Below are positions 43,616 through 52,390 of a DNA stretch of 64,000 bases, piece by piece. The notes beneath the pieces are model-generated. The model ran no database searches. It had not been told where the DNA came from and worked only from the letters and a program-made list of their open reading frames with translations. The number at the start of each line of letters is the position of its first letter. The first letter of the stretch is position 1. Both the position numbers and the translations under genes were made by a program. The stretch is from Candidatus Lokiarchaeota archaeon (lineage in GTDB: Archaea; Asgardarchaeota; Thorarchaeia; Thorarchaeales; Thorarchaeaceae): the NCBI GenBank assembly GCA_014730275.1, contig WJIL01000016.1:1-64000 (forward strand). The letters run 5' to 3'.

Positions 43616-43648
43616 ATTCTGACACAGCAAGGACTCTCCAATGCATTA

Positions 43649-44434
43649 TTGCATGCAGAGAATCTGGCCGTGAAATATCCTAATGGTGAGCTTGCGCTTT
43701 ACGATGTGGATTTTGAAATCGATGCACCATCATTTACTGCTATAATTGGACCCAATGGTTCTGGAAAAAGCACATTGATGAAGACCATTCTTGGATTGCT
43801 AGAACCGTTCCGTGGGTCAATCGAGATGTTTGGATTTGATTCTGTAGAAAATAAAGATGAAATTCGAAAGCTCGTGCGATATGTGCCACAGCGCGATCGC
43901 ATTGAATTTAACGTGCCTATGAAGGTGAAAGATATCGTGCTGATGGGCCGGCTATTAAAGAAATCACCTCCACGATTTGCCTCGAGCAAGGACAAGGAAC
44001 GGGCACATGAAGCCTTGAAACAGGTAAACATGAATCACCTGTGGGATCATCCGTTTCCCGAATTATCCGGTGGTCAGCGGCAACGGGTACTGGTTGCTCG
44101 AGCACTTGCAAGTGAGGGTCCTGTTCTGATGTTGGATGAGCCTTTGGCCGGTACTGACATAGCTAGTCAGGACATGATTGTTGATGCACTAGACCAATAC
44201 CATCGAGAACACGATGTCAGCGTACTAATGGTGACACACGATCTTAACCCGATTCATACAATGGTAGACGATGTACTTCTCCTCAAGAACACAGTCGTCG
44301 GTGTCGGAGAGCCATGTAGCATAATGGACCCAGATCTCATCAAGGAAGTATATGGTCCCTCAGCGAGAATCGTTGAACACTCCGGCCATAGATACTGTGT
44401 CACAAAAGACTCGGGGCTTGATAGACATGCTTAA
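43649..44434 (+). CDS. Metal ABC transporter ATPase (cluster 9)
   Basis: This is a 261-residue ABC ATPase of the ZnuC/MntB group. The Walker A is GPNGSGKST (about 33-41), the signature LSGGQRQRVLVARAL, and Walker B VLMLDEPLAG, followed by the switch His in VTHDL. The start is uncertain: TTG 43649 gives MHAENLAVKYPNG, and no ATG is in frame after the previous stop at 43613. It overlaps the permease gene by 8 bases. It powers uptake of the metal bound by the 42009 protein. Confidence 0.87.
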   Translation: MHAENLAVKYPNGELALYDVDFEIDAPSFTAIIGPNGSGKSTLMKTILGLLEPFRGSIEMFGFDSVENKDEIRKLVRYVPQRDRIEFNVPMKVKDIVLMGRLLKKSPPRFASSKDKERAHEALKQVNMNHLWDHPFPELSGGQRQRVLVARALASEGPVLMLDEPLAGTDIASQDMIVDALDQYHREHDVSVLMVTHDLNPIHTMVDDVLLLKNTVVGVGEPCSIMDPDLIKEVYGPSARIVEHSGHRYCVTKDSGLDRHA

Positions 44435-45362
44435 TCTTCTTCAGACCATATTACAGAGTCCGTTTCTACAGCGCGCCTTGATTGGTGCCTTTCTCATAGC
44501 TGTACTGGCATCTACATCTGGAACTTTCCTGGTATTCCGGGGGTTATCATTCATGACGGCAGGTGTTGCTCATGCGGCACTCGGTGGTGCAGCCCTTGGA
44601 TTGTTTCTACAGGAGTCGGGGCTTGTTCCTTGGTTTGATCCTATTCTGGGTGCCCTTATGTTTAGCATCTTTGTAGCCATCGTAACGGGATATGCTGGTG
44701 AGTCAGGTATTGCACAAAAAATGGAAGTGGCTGTAGGTGTCTCCTTTGCATTATCTATGAGTCTCGCTGTCTTTCTGATGTATTATATTCCTCCAACCAA
44801 AGTTCCTCAGATCTGGGGGTATTTGACAGGTGATATCCTTCTCCTTGATAACCTTGACATAATCCTACTTGGAGCAACTACTGTGGTGCTGGTTTTTCTC
44901 ACAGCGTTGTTCCGACAAGAATTCGTGTATGTTAGTGTTGATATGGAAGGGTCAACTGCCCATGGGCTCAACACCAAGGCATACCACTACCTCATGTTGA
45001 TTACGGCGGCGTTAGCTATCTCACTTGCGACAAAGGCTGTCGGAGCTATTCTCGTCTATGCTATTGTAGTCGCGCCAGCTGCTGCATCAAATGAAGTTTT
45101 CAATTCTGTGCGAGGGGTGATTGTTGCTGTTTTTGGCATTGCCCTGCTTTCTCAACTCGTTGGAATTACTGCTTCATTCACGTTTAGAACTTCTCCGAGT
45201 GCAATTGCTGGCATTCTAGCAGCTATGTCTTATCTTGTTGCGGTTCAAATCAAGAAGCTTCGTGATCGAGCAAGAATCGAGGAACGGATAGATGAATCTC
45301 GTGCTCCATCTCGTACAAGGACTTCAGAACACAGCCCCAGCACGGAGCCTGCAGACCAATAA
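44427..45362 (+). CDS. Metal ABC transporter permease (cluster 9)
   Basis: This is a 311-residue ZnuB/TroC-type permease with about eight to nine helices. ATG 44427 overlaps the ATPase gene. Characteristic segments are FMTAGVAHAALGGAALG near the start and AVGAILVYAIVVAPAAAS near the end. The C-terminal 40 residues are hydrophilic and charged. It forms the membrane channel of the metal transporter in this operon. Confidence 0.87.
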   Translation: MLNLLQTILQSPFLQRALIGAFLIAVLASTSGTFLVFRGLSFMTAGVAHAALGGAALGLFLQESGLVPWFDPILGALMFSIFVAIVTGYAGESGIAQKMEVAVGVSFALSMSLAVFLMYYIPPTKVPQIWGYLTGDILLLDNLDIILLGATTVVLVFLTALFRQEFVYVSVDMEGSTAHGLNTKAYHYLMLITAALAISLATKAVGAILVYAIVVAPAAASNEVFNSVRGVIVAVFGIALLSQLVGITASFTFRTSPSAIAGILAAMSYLVAVQIKKLRDRARIEERIDESRAPSRTRTSEHSPSTEPADQ

Positions 45363-45452
45363 AGAGGTTTTTCGGGTTATACAATCGTGACCTTGACGGA
45401 ACGTTTAAGTGGACAATCTAATCCAATCGAATTCAAGCCGGTGTGAAGAACA

Positions 45453-45848
45453 GTGAGCCAGGAAATCGATCGTAGTAAGATGATTCGTTCTACAATAATT
45501 ACCGTTGTCCTTGCTATAATCTTCATCAGTCTTGGACTTCTTTTCTGGGCATGGTCATCTCCAGATGTCGTTGATAATACAATAGTCGGAACCTTGAACG
45601 ATATCAATCCCTATCTAGTAATTGTCATTGAGATTTTCTTGTCCTTTGGCTTCTATGTTTTCTTGACCGTCACGCTCGTAAATCTCCGCTTGTTCATGAC
45701 CAAAATTCGTGCAGGATGGCTTGAAATAGTGGGTCCCCTGATTCTAGTAGTTCTCATTGCCTATTTTCTGTTCGAGGTATATGTAGCAGCCGCGAGTTTT
45801 GTGTTATGCCTTGGGTTCGTTGTCTATCTCTATCTGCTTCAAGAATAG
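45453..45848 (+). CDS. Small four-helix membrane protein, unknown
   Basis: This is a 131-residue protein starting at GTG 45453. About four hydrophobic helices (about 11-34, 50-75, 88-112 and 113-130) fill most of it. No family is recognised and no charged catalytic motif is visible. It is monocistronic, between the metal transporter and the proteasome operon. Confidence 0.6.
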   Translation: MSQEIDRSKMIRSTIITVVLAIIFISLGLLFWAWSSPDVVDNTIVGTLNDINPYLVIVIEIFLSFGFYVFLTVTLVNLRLFMTKIRAGWLEIVGPLILVVLIAYFLFEVYVAAASFVLCLGFVVYLYLLQE

Positions 45849-46061
45849 AGATTCATACGCAGTTTGTCAATCGGCAAGACCAGAAGGTTTATGTGGCTAC
45901 TTCAGCGTAACCCAATTTGAACAGACCTAATGGCGGAATTGCTAGTAGCTGGCATTATTGACTACTATTACAACCAGCTTCATAGAACTGTCAGGTAATT
46001 TGTAGTTCTGAGGTTCTGATTTCTGGCAAATTGCGATTAGGCATACTTGGAGGAATATTTG
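45849..46061. other. 213-base spacer upstream of the psmA superoperon
   Basis: No tRNA or convincing gene is seen. A 22-codon frame at 45930-45998 exists without a ribosome site. The ribosome site GGAGG of psmA is at 46049-46053. Confidence 0.4.
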
Positions 46062-46793
46062 ATGTTTGGAATGTCCCGCAAGGGATATGATAGGTCTACT
46101 AGCATATTTAGCCCGGAAGGTCGTATTTTCGCTGCTGAATATGCGAAGAAGGCTGTCGAACAAGGTGCCACATCTATTGGCATACGGTGTGAGGAAGGAG
46201 TGGTTCTGTTGGCTGAGAAGAAAGTCATGCCATTACAGGAACCCGACAGCGTCGAGAAGATCTCCAAGATTGATGAGCACATAGGTGTTGCAACTTCTGG
46301 CTTCATGGCAGATGCAAGAGCACTGATACAAGAGGCCAGAGTCAAAGCGCAATCCTATTGGTTGACATATGAAGAATCAATACCTGCAGAAGCTCTTGCT
46401 GATCATATTTGCGATTTGAAGGCTCAATTCACTCAAGGTGGCGGTGCCAGACCCTATGGGGTTGCAATGATAATTGGTTCCGTTGATGACAATGGAAGCC
46501 CGAAACTATTCGTCACCGATCCCGTGGGCACTTATTGGGGCTTTTTTGCCGCCGTCATTGGTAGAGGCAACGCAGAAGCTGGTGAGTATCTGAAGGAGCA
46601 TTATGACGAGGAATTGAATATTACAGAATCAACGAATCTAGCACTCAATGCTTTGAAAGCTGCTACTCAATCTGATTTGACTGTGGACAACGTCGAAATC
46701 GCTCATGTTGGGGTAAGTACTAGCATGTTCAAGAAACTATCAAACGACGAAATTGCCAAGCTACTTGAGCAGAACTCAGAAGCAGCGAAATAA
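46062..46793 (+). CDS. psmA: Proteasome alpha subunit
   Basis: This is a 243-residue alpha subunit of the 20S proteasome, forming the gating outer rings. ATG 46062 is chosen because GGAGG lies 8 nt upstream; a TTG at 46047 overlaps that site. The alpha signature YDRSTSIFSPEGRIFAAEYA is at residues 9-28, followed by VGVATSGFMADAR and GVAMIIGS. As expected for an alpha subunit, there is no N-terminal catalytic Thr. It begins the conserved archaeal superoperon that runs to about 53.4 kb. Confidence 0.94.
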   Translation: MFGMSRKGYDRSTSIFSPEGRIFAAEYAKKAVEQGATSIGIRCEEGVVLLAEKKVMPLQEPDSVEKISKIDEHIGVATSGFMADARALIQEARVKAQSYWLTYEESIPAEALADHICDLKAQFTQGGGARPYGVAMIIGSVDDNGSPKLFVTDPVGTYWGFFAAVIGRGNAEAGEYLKEHYDEELNITESTNLALNALKAATQSDLTVDNVEIAHVGVSTSMFKKLSNDEIAKLLEQNSEAAK

Positions 46794-46815
46794 TTACTAA
46801 GAGGAGTATGGGAGA

Positions 46816-47532
46816 TTGCAGCGAAAGTCAGGTGAAGAATGGTTAGACCTTGATGCAGTAGTTGTTGGATTGAAGAGAGGTCATCTCAACTTCGAAATCT
46901 TCGTAGACCCTGATTTGGCATTCAAATTCAGACGTGGTGAGGATGTCCCACTTGAATCCGTGCTGAAATCATATGATCTCTATGAAGATGCTCGCCGAGG
47001 AGAACATGCTTCCGATGATTTAGCAGAGGATTTCTTTGGCAGTAGTGACATCTTCGATATTGCCCCAGAGATAATCAAACGTGGCAAGTTCAAGCTTACA
47101 CATGAACAACGAAAACAACTCAAAGAAGAGAAAACTGAGGAAATCATTGAGAACATATCCAAGAAAGCAATGAATCCCAAGACAGGCCACCCCCACCCTC
47201 CTGATCGAATACGACAAGCAATGGAGGAAGCAAAAGTCAACGTGGATCCATTTGTCCGAGTTGAAGAACAGGTACCTCGGATAGTCAAAGCATTGCGTGT
47301 TATTATCCCAATCTCCTTTGAAAGCGTCAAGCTTAGAATCATGATTCCAGCTGCGTATGCCGGAAAAGGTTACAATGTTGTTGCAAATACCGGCGTCATC
47401 ACAGAGGAGTCTTGGGATCGTGATGGGTCTTGGAATGGCCTTGTTGAAATCCCTGCCTCTCAGAGACAGGATTTGTATGACGAATTGAACAAGCTCACAA
47501 AGGGCCAAGTCAGAATAGAACTAGTCAGATAG
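46816..47532 (+). CDS. Ribosome maturation protein SBDS homologue
   Basis: This 238-residue orthologue of Shwachman-Bodian-Diamond protein helps release the anti-association factor aIF6 from the large ribosomal subunit. The N-terminal FYSH domain has LNFEIFVDPDLAFKFRRGE. The middle has THEQRKQLKEEKTEEIIENI and HPHPPDRIRQAMEEAKVNVD. The C-terminal ferredoxin-like domain starts near 165. The start is TTG 46816, with GAGGAG upstream. It is in the usual place between psmA and rrp4. Confidence 0.93.
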   Translation: MQRKSGEEWLDLDAVVVGLKRGHLNFEIFVDPDLAFKFRRGEDVPLESVLKSYDLYEDARRGEHASDDLAEDFFGSSDIFDIAPEIIKRGKFKLTHEQRKQLKEEKTEEIIENISKKAMNPKTGHPHPPDRIRQAMEEAKVNVDPFVRVEEQVPRIVKALRVIIPISFESVKLRIMIPAAYAGKGYNVVANTGVITEESWDRDGSWNGLVEIPASQRQDLYDELNKLTKGQVRIELVR

Positions 47533-47609
47533 GTCTTGTATCATTGTATCACTCTTACAACACTAATCACATGAATGAACTGAAGCAAATTGAATAGAGG
47601 AAATAGATT

Positions 47610-48392
47610 ATGGCAACATTCTTCGAGAATCGCGAAATAGTTGTACCTGGGCAGCTTCTTGCCGAGGGAAGATATAGGTCGTCTTTTGGTACCTATGTGT
47701 CAGCAGACGATGAAGTCTTCTCAGCTCTTGTCGGACTGGCTGAGCTGCGTGGGAACACAGTACGAGTCGTGCCTCTTCATGGCGTATATATTCCAAGAGA
47801 GGGCGACAGAGTTATCGGTACCATTAATTTTGTTGCCGGTAACAATTGGAAAGTAGACATCGGAGGCCCATATGGTGCCTCGTTGCATGCTAATAACGCA
47901 CTAAGGAAACCTTACGATGATGATATCTCCAAGTATTATGATGTGGGGGATGTCATTGCCGCAGAGGTTGCAACCTATGATAGAACAACCGGTCCTTACC
48001 TATCAATGAAAGGCAGAGGGCTGAGAAAACTCAAGGGTGGAACGATTGTCGAGGTCAGCCCTGCAAAGATTCCACGCGTCATCGGACGAAAAGGTTCTAT
48101 GATTAACATGATAAAGGGCAAACTCGACATCCAAGCTATGGTTGGCCAGAATGGCCGAATCTGGATTAGAGGTGGAGACCTCGATTCATTGCAAATCGCT
48201 AAGAAGGCTTTCAAAATGGTTGCTGACCAATCTCACACCAAAAATCTGACAGATAGAGTCGCTCAGATGATTGATGAAGAATTAGCGAAAATGCATCAGA
48301 ATGATGAAACAGAAGAAACTGAAGAATCCTCGGCGCCTGAAGATGGCGAAGAGACTGAAGATGAAGAAGAAATGGAGGAAGTGAATGAATAA
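47610..48392 (+). CDS. rrp4: Exosome cap subunit Rrp4
   Basis: This 260-residue RNA-binding cap of the archaeal exosome has an N-terminal domain (VVPGQLLAEGRY), an S1 domain (about 60-140, GDRVIGTINFVAGNNWKVDI) and a KH domain (about 145-200, IPRVIGRKGSMINMI). After residue 228 comes a strongly acidic tail of about 32 residues (Glu/Asp-rich), absent in many orthologues. It overlaps rrp41 by TAATG. It feeds RNA into the Rrp41/Rrp42 ring. Confidence 0.94.
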   Translation: MATFFENREIVVPGQLLAEGRYRSSFGTYVSADDEVFSALVGLAELRGNTVRVVPLHGVYIPREGDRVIGTINFVAGNNWKVDIGGPYGASLHANNALRKPYDDDISKYYDVGDVIAAEVATYDRTTGPYLSMKGRGLRKLKGGTIVEVSPAKIPRVIGRKGSMINMIKGKLDIQAMVGQNGRIWIRGGDLDSLQIAKKAFKMVADQSHTKNLTDRVAQMIDEELAKMHQNDETEETEESSAPEDGEETEDEEEMEEVNE

Positions 48393-49198
48393 TGAGCCCC
48401 GGAGAAGAAAAGCCGGACTATCTTATTAACCCGGAAGGTCTCCGTCTCGACGGAAGACGTCCAGACGAGATGAGACCACTAGAACTGAAAGTGGGCGATG
48501 TAATTCGCAACGCTGACGGTTCAGCATCAATTAAACAAGGTAACACGTACATTGTAGCAGCTGTTTATGGACCCCGTGAATTGCATCCACGACATCTTGC
48601 TCTACCAGACAGGGCATATCTTCGATGCAACTACCGGATGACCACATTCTCAGTACCTGATAGGAAACGACCAGCTCCATCTAGAAGAGAGCGAGAGATT
48701 TCCATGGTTATTCGGAATGCATTGGAGCCAGCACTATTCTTGGAGGAATTTCCTGAAGCTGTCATAGACGTTTACATCTATGTGCTCCAAGCTGATGGCG
48801 GTACTCGATGTGCTTCAATCAATGCTGCATCATTGGCATTGGCTGATGCAGGAGTTCCAATGAGAAGCCTAGTGCCATCAATAGCCGTTGGTAAGGCTGA
48901 TGATACTTTGTTAGTTGACTTGGGTGATATGGAGGACAAGTATGGCGGTGGAGATGTTCCAATGGCCATCATTCCGCATACAGAATCGATTACCCTTCTC
49001 CAACAAGATGGATCCTTTACCCGTGAAGAATTGTTGGAAGCCATGCGGATGGGCATAAACGCCTGCAAGGTACTCCATGAACGTCAGAAGGATGCGATAA
49101 AACGCGCATACGTTAGAGAAGCTGGCGAGGATGATGATGAATACGAGGACGACCTCGAGGCTGACCTCGGGGAAGCAGCAATTCCAGGGGAGGACTAG
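48392..49198 (+). CDS. rrp41: Exosome catalytic subunit Rrp41
   Basis: This 268-residue RNase PH-like subunit degrades RNA from the 3' end with phosphate, as the active member of the Rrp41/Rrp42 hexamer. Seen motifs: LRLDGRRPDE near the start, CNYRMTTFSVPDRKRP and PSRREREISMVIRNALEP (substrate binding), and LVDLGDMEDKYGGGDVPMA (active-site Asp). The C-terminal 27 residues are acidic. It lies directly between rrp4 and rrp42. Confidence 0.94.
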   Translation: MSPGEEKPDYLINPEGLRLDGRRPDEMRPLELKVGDVIRNADGSASIKQGNTYIVAAVYGPRELHPRHLALPDRAYLRCNYRMTTFSVPDRKRPAPSRREREISMVIRNALEPALFLEEFPEAVIDVYIYVLQADGGTRCASINAASLALADAGVPMRSLVPSIAVGKADDTLLVDLGDMEDKYGGGDVPMAIIPHTESITLLQQDGSFTREELLEAMRMGINACKVLHERQKDAIKRAYVREAGEDDDEYEDDLEADLGEAAIPGED

Positions 49199-49200
49199 AA

Positions 49201-50028
49201 ATGGGAGATTTTAGTAGTGAAATTATAAGCCAAGTTGATAGAGGCTGGATATCGAAATTATTGGACAGTGGCAAACGAGTAGATGGACGGAAATTCGACG
49301 AGTACCGCCCAATCGAGATTGAACTTGACCCAGTAGCCGAGAAGGCAGAAGGTTCAGCAATTGTTCGTATGGGTAACACTACGGTGATTGCTGGAGTGAA
49401 GGTAATACTCGGTGAGCCCTATCCAGATAGGCCCACTGATGGTGTGACAATCGTTACTGCTGAGATGACCCCCGTAGCTTCTCCCATGTTCGAGCCCGGC
49501 CCTCCGCGCGAAGATGCGATTGAACTAGCACGTGTTGTTGATCGGGGAGTTCGTGAAAGCGAAACTGTTGACGCGTCTGAACTCTGTATTGAACCTGGCA
49601 AGAAGGTGTACATGGTCTTTTGTGATGTATACCCACTGGAATATGATGGCAATCTCTTTGATTCTTCATCCCTTGCAGTGAATGCTGCCTTAAAGAGAGC
49701 AGAGTATGATGAGTACGCGTGGGAGGACGGAAAAGCTGTCAAAACTGGTGAGAAGAAGAAATTACCATTGAAGAACATGGCTCTTGAGCTGACTGTATCG
49801 AATATTGGGCCACACATGGTCATAGATCCCACACTCAAAGAAGAATTCGTGCAGGATTCACGACTCACCATGGCAATTGACAAGGATGACAATTTTGCAG
49901 CCATACAGAAGGGCGGTGGTATTGGTCCCATTACGCTGGATCAGGTTGATCGCGCTATGGGTATGGCTTTGGATCGCGTTGAGGATCTGCGCGATATATT
50001 GGACGAAGCCCTTGAAGAAGGCGAATAG
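49201..50028 (+). CDS. rrp42: Exosome non-catalytic ring subunit Rrp42
   Basis: This 275-residue RNase PH-like partner of Rrp41 is needed for ring assembly but lacks the active-site Asp. Signatures are SGKRVDGRKFDEYRPIEIE, GNTTVIAGVKVILGEPYPD and YDGNLFDSSSLAVNAAL. It starts two bases after the rrp41 stop. It ends in a short acidic tail. Confidence 0.94.
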   Translation: MGDFSSEIISQVDRGWISKLLDSGKRVDGRKFDEYRPIEIELDPVAEKAEGSAIVRMGNTTVIAGVKVILGEPYPDRPTDGVTIVTAEMTPVASPMFEPGPPREDAIELARVVDRGVRESETVDASELCIEPGKKVYMVFCDVYPLEYDGNLFDSSSLAVNAALKRAEYDEYAWEDGKAVKTGEKKKLPLKNMALELTVSNIGPHMVIDPTLKEEFVQDSRLTMAIDKDDNFAAIQKGGGIGPITLDQVDRAMGMALDRVEDLRDILDEALEEGE

Positions 50029-50193
50029 AATAATTGAGGTGAGCCGTATTGTTTTACAACAGGCGGCTCGCTCTTCACGGTTAACCTATCGATAGGCTAA
50101 TAAGTGGAGAAAAGGGGCGAAAAACAGACTCCTGTCGCCCCCAGTGAGCATAATGAATTGGAGTCATATTTGATACATAGGAGACCACTGAGA

Positions 50194-50700
50194 ATGGCAA
50201 GACGCACAAAGAAAGTCGGTTCAACTGGTAGACTTGGCGCACGATATGGTGCTAGACTTCGGCGAACAGTTTATGAAATAGAGGCCAGAAGAGCGGAACC
50301 TCATCGTTGCCCATCATGTGCTACTCGTGCATTGAAGCGAAAAGCAGCTGGGCTCTGGGAATGTCGAAAATGCGGTCTCACATTTGCAGGTGGCGCCTAT
50401 GTTCCATTTACTGACGCTGGCAAAGCTGCACAGCGTGCTATTGCTCAGCGTGTAAGCGGTGATTTCTTGGCATTGAAAGAAGAAGGCGAAGAGGAACTTG
50501 ACTTCTTGCCTAATGTTGAGAGCGAGGAGATGGCGGCTATGGAAGAAGCTATTGCGGCCAGTATTGAAGAAACTCCCGCTGCGGTTGAACCCACCCCTCT
50601 TCGAATTGAAGAAGAATCAGTGGGAGAAGCCGAAGAGGCCAAGGCCGAAGAAGAAGAAGAAGAAGAGGAAGAAGTCATTCCAGAGGTTGGCGAGCTGTAG
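50194..50700 (+). CDS. rpl37ae: Ribosomal protein L37Ae with long acidic C-terminal extension
   Basis: This is a 168-residue protein. ATG 50194 (AGGAG 10 nt upstream) starts MARRTKKVGSTGRLGARYG, the normal L37Ae N-terminus; the frame is open 30 codons further up without similarity. The zinc ribbon has Cys39/42/57/60. The L37Ae core ends near residue 85, the usual full length. The remaining 80 residues are an extension rich in Glu and Ala, ending in a run of nine Glu. This is unusual for a ribosomal protein. rpoP, often next in this operon, is absent. Confidence 0.9.
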   Translation: MARRTKKVGSTGRLGARYGARLRRTVYEIEARRAEPHRCPSCATRALKRKAAGLWECRKCGLTFAGGAYVPFTDAGKAAQRAIAQRVSGDFLALKEEGEEELDFLPNVESEEMAAMEEAIAASIEETPAAVEPTPLRIEEESVGEAEEAKAEEEEEEEEEVIPEVGEL

Positions 50701-50723
50701 ATTGTGTAGCTAAGTGACCTAAC

Positions 50724-51278
50724 TTGACATCCCTCCTAATTACCACATCTCGTAGAACCTGCAATCGTGTACGCAGTTTCATAAGTGATTTAGAAGTTGC
50801 TTTTCCTGATAGCACTCGGTTCAATCGGGGCAGTATGAATCTGGCAGAGCTAGCAGGCCGTATCAGGGCTTCTGGAGCAAATGCAGCACTTGTTGTAACT
50901 ACATACAAGGGGAATCCAGGTGAAATTCATGTTTATGATTCTGATGGGAACCGAACTCACAATATCCGAATTGATGGTGTGGTTCTCCGTAGAGATGTTG
51001 CTCCTTCATACAAAGCCAGAATCGAAACCATTCATGAGCTTAGAATAAAGGAGGACTCTTCTCACCAAACCTGTTCTCTAGCTGACCTTGTCGCTACTTG
51101 GATTGATCGCGATATTACAGAAGCAGATTCAGCTTTGCCTGTGGGTTCATCTGCGAAGGGCGAGGTAATCTTTTGGTTTGAGGACCTTCCTGGTGGCCAA
51201 ACACTCTGGACTCTCCATGACGCGGCGAGCGGGATTGAGGTTGGTCCTAGAATCCGCATAGACAAGATTAAGACCTGA
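50724..51278 (+). CDS. Brix-domain ribosome biogenesis protein
   Basis: This 184-residue archaeal Brix/Imp4-like protein is involved in rRNA processing and large-subunit assembly. It begins at TTG 50724 with SLLITTSRRT. The Brix pattern continues through RFNRGSMNLAEL and ALVVTTYKGNPGEIHVYD. Its length matches archaeal Brix proteins, which lack the eukaryotic extensions. It sits in the conserved position downstream of rpl37ae. Confidence 0.87.
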   Translation: MTSLLITTSRRTCNRVRSFISDLEVAFPDSTRFNRGSMNLAELAGRIRASGANAALVVTTYKGNPGEIHVYDSDGNRTHNIRIDGVVLRRDVAPSYKARIETIHELRIKEDSSHQTCSLADLVATWIDRDITEADSALPVGSSAKGEVIFWFEDLPGGQTLWTLHDAASGIEVGPRIRIDKIKT

Positions 51279-51348
51279 ATCCGTTTCCTATACTCTAAGG
51301 CACAATGCTCTTCTTTGGATATCTACTAGATACTATCGGTGGCTTGTC

Positions 51349-51627
51349 ATGAAGTCTGAAGTCTCTGGCGTTGATGCGGTTTTTACCATGGACTTTGATA
51401 CCCCAAAGCTTGCTCAGACAATAGCAAAAGCCCTTGAACCGGAGACTCGTTCTATTGAATCAGAGCGAGCAGAAACGGAGGTCACTGTGCATGGTTCAAC
51501 ACTACGGATACACGTTTCTGCTGATGATGTTACATCCCTGCGTGCAGCCATGAATTCATTTTTGTCTTGGGTTTCGAGTTGTACAAAATCGATGGATCTT
51601 GTTTTGCCTGACGGTTCGCCACGGTAA
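51349..51627 (+). CDS. pcc1: KEOPS complex subunit Pcc1
   Basis: This 92-residue Pcc1 homologue is the dimerisation subunit of the KEOPS complex that makes t6A in tRNA. The short two-helix, three-strand pattern is recognisable (AKALEPETRSIESERAETEV, RIHVSADDVTSLRAAMNSFL). The family is also identified by its constant place in the superoperon between Brix and prefoldin beta. No other KEOPS genes are in the window. Confidence 0.83.
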   Translation: MKSEVSGVDAVFTMDFDTPKLAQTIAKALEPETRSIESERAETEVTVHGSTLRIHVSADDVTSLRAAMNSFLSWVSSCTKSMDLVLPDGSPR

Positions 51628-51719
51628 TACGGCTTGGTATCCATGCCAAAATCCTTAAGTTCCTACAAAGGTGCCGCACATTGAATACCCCCTAGTTGTA
51701 CTTAGGGAGCGAGATTATT

Positions 51720-52082
51720 ATGGCTCAAACACTCCCCCCAGCATTGGAAGATAAGCTCCGAAAATTCGAGAATATGCGTAAGAACCATGAACGTCTACAG
51801 ATGATGGTTCAACAGCTTCAATCTCAGCTTAACGAGACCGAAGCAACACTTGATGAACTGGAAGATCAGCCTGATGATACTGTTACGTATAAGAGCGTTG
51901 GTCAAGTGATGTTCCGTGTGGACAAACCTGAGCTTGTGGAAGAGCTGTCAGATAAGCAAGAAACGCTTACGATGAAGCTCAAATCGACAAAGAAACAGCG
52001 CGATACCCTCCAGAAAAAGCTTCAGTCCGAACAAGAAGAGATTCAGCTCGAGCTTGGGAAACACAATCTCCAGTTGCAGTGA
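51720..52082 (+). CDS. pfdB: Prefoldin beta subunit
   Basis: This 120-residue beta subunit of the hexameric chaperone prefoldin has two long coiled-coil helices (about 1-45 and 78-120) flanking a short strand hairpin (TYKSVGQVMFRV). ATG 51720 is taken as start; AGGGAG lies 11 nt upstream. The stop overlaps the next start. It captures unfolded proteins for the thermosome. Confidence 0.92.
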   Translation: MAQTLPPALEDKLRKFENMRKNHERLQMMVQQLQSQLNETEATLDELEDQPDDTVTYKSVGQVMFRVDKPELVEELSDKQETLTMKLKSTKKQRDTLQKKLQSEQEEIQLELGKHNLQLQ

Positions 52083-52390
52083 GCGACATGAATGCAGTTC
52101 TCCGCATCGGTCTGCCTGAGCTCACAGCAGAGGACATAGCTAGCCTCGCAGAGCTTTGCGAAGAACACATTACAGGGTACATTTTCGAGAAGTTAGGTAG
52201 CAAGAGCATCGAAGAGATGACTGTTACCTGTATTCTTGAGATGGATGATGATGGTTTGCAGCTAGATGTTCAGATAGACATCGAGCAGAAATTCGAGACG
52301 GGACATGATTTGGATGCTCTCTTGGATGAAGCAACCCAAAACGGGGTAAAATGGCTGGAAAAACAGTTGATGGAGATGAAAGATGAGTGA
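52079..52390 (+). CDS. DUF3194 family protein
   Basis: This 103-residue protein starts at GTG 52079, overlapping the pfdB stop. The family is known only from archaea and is nearly always found between pfdB and a DHH phosphoesterase, as here. The sequence is acidic with a helix-strand pattern (DIASLAELCEEHI, TVTCILEMDDDGLQLDVQID). The biochemical role is unknown. It overlaps the DHH gene by four bases. Confidence 0.8.
   Translation: MSDMNAVLRIGLPELTAEDIASLAELCEEHITGYIFEKLGSKSIEEMTVTCILEMDDDGLQLDVQIDIEQKFETGHDLDALLDEATQNGVKWLEKQLMEMKDE

Noticed and set aside
45930-45998. A 22-codon frame (starts MAELLVAGIID) upstream of psmA
   Set aside because: No ribosome site, no promoter at a fitting distance and no similarity; likely chance.
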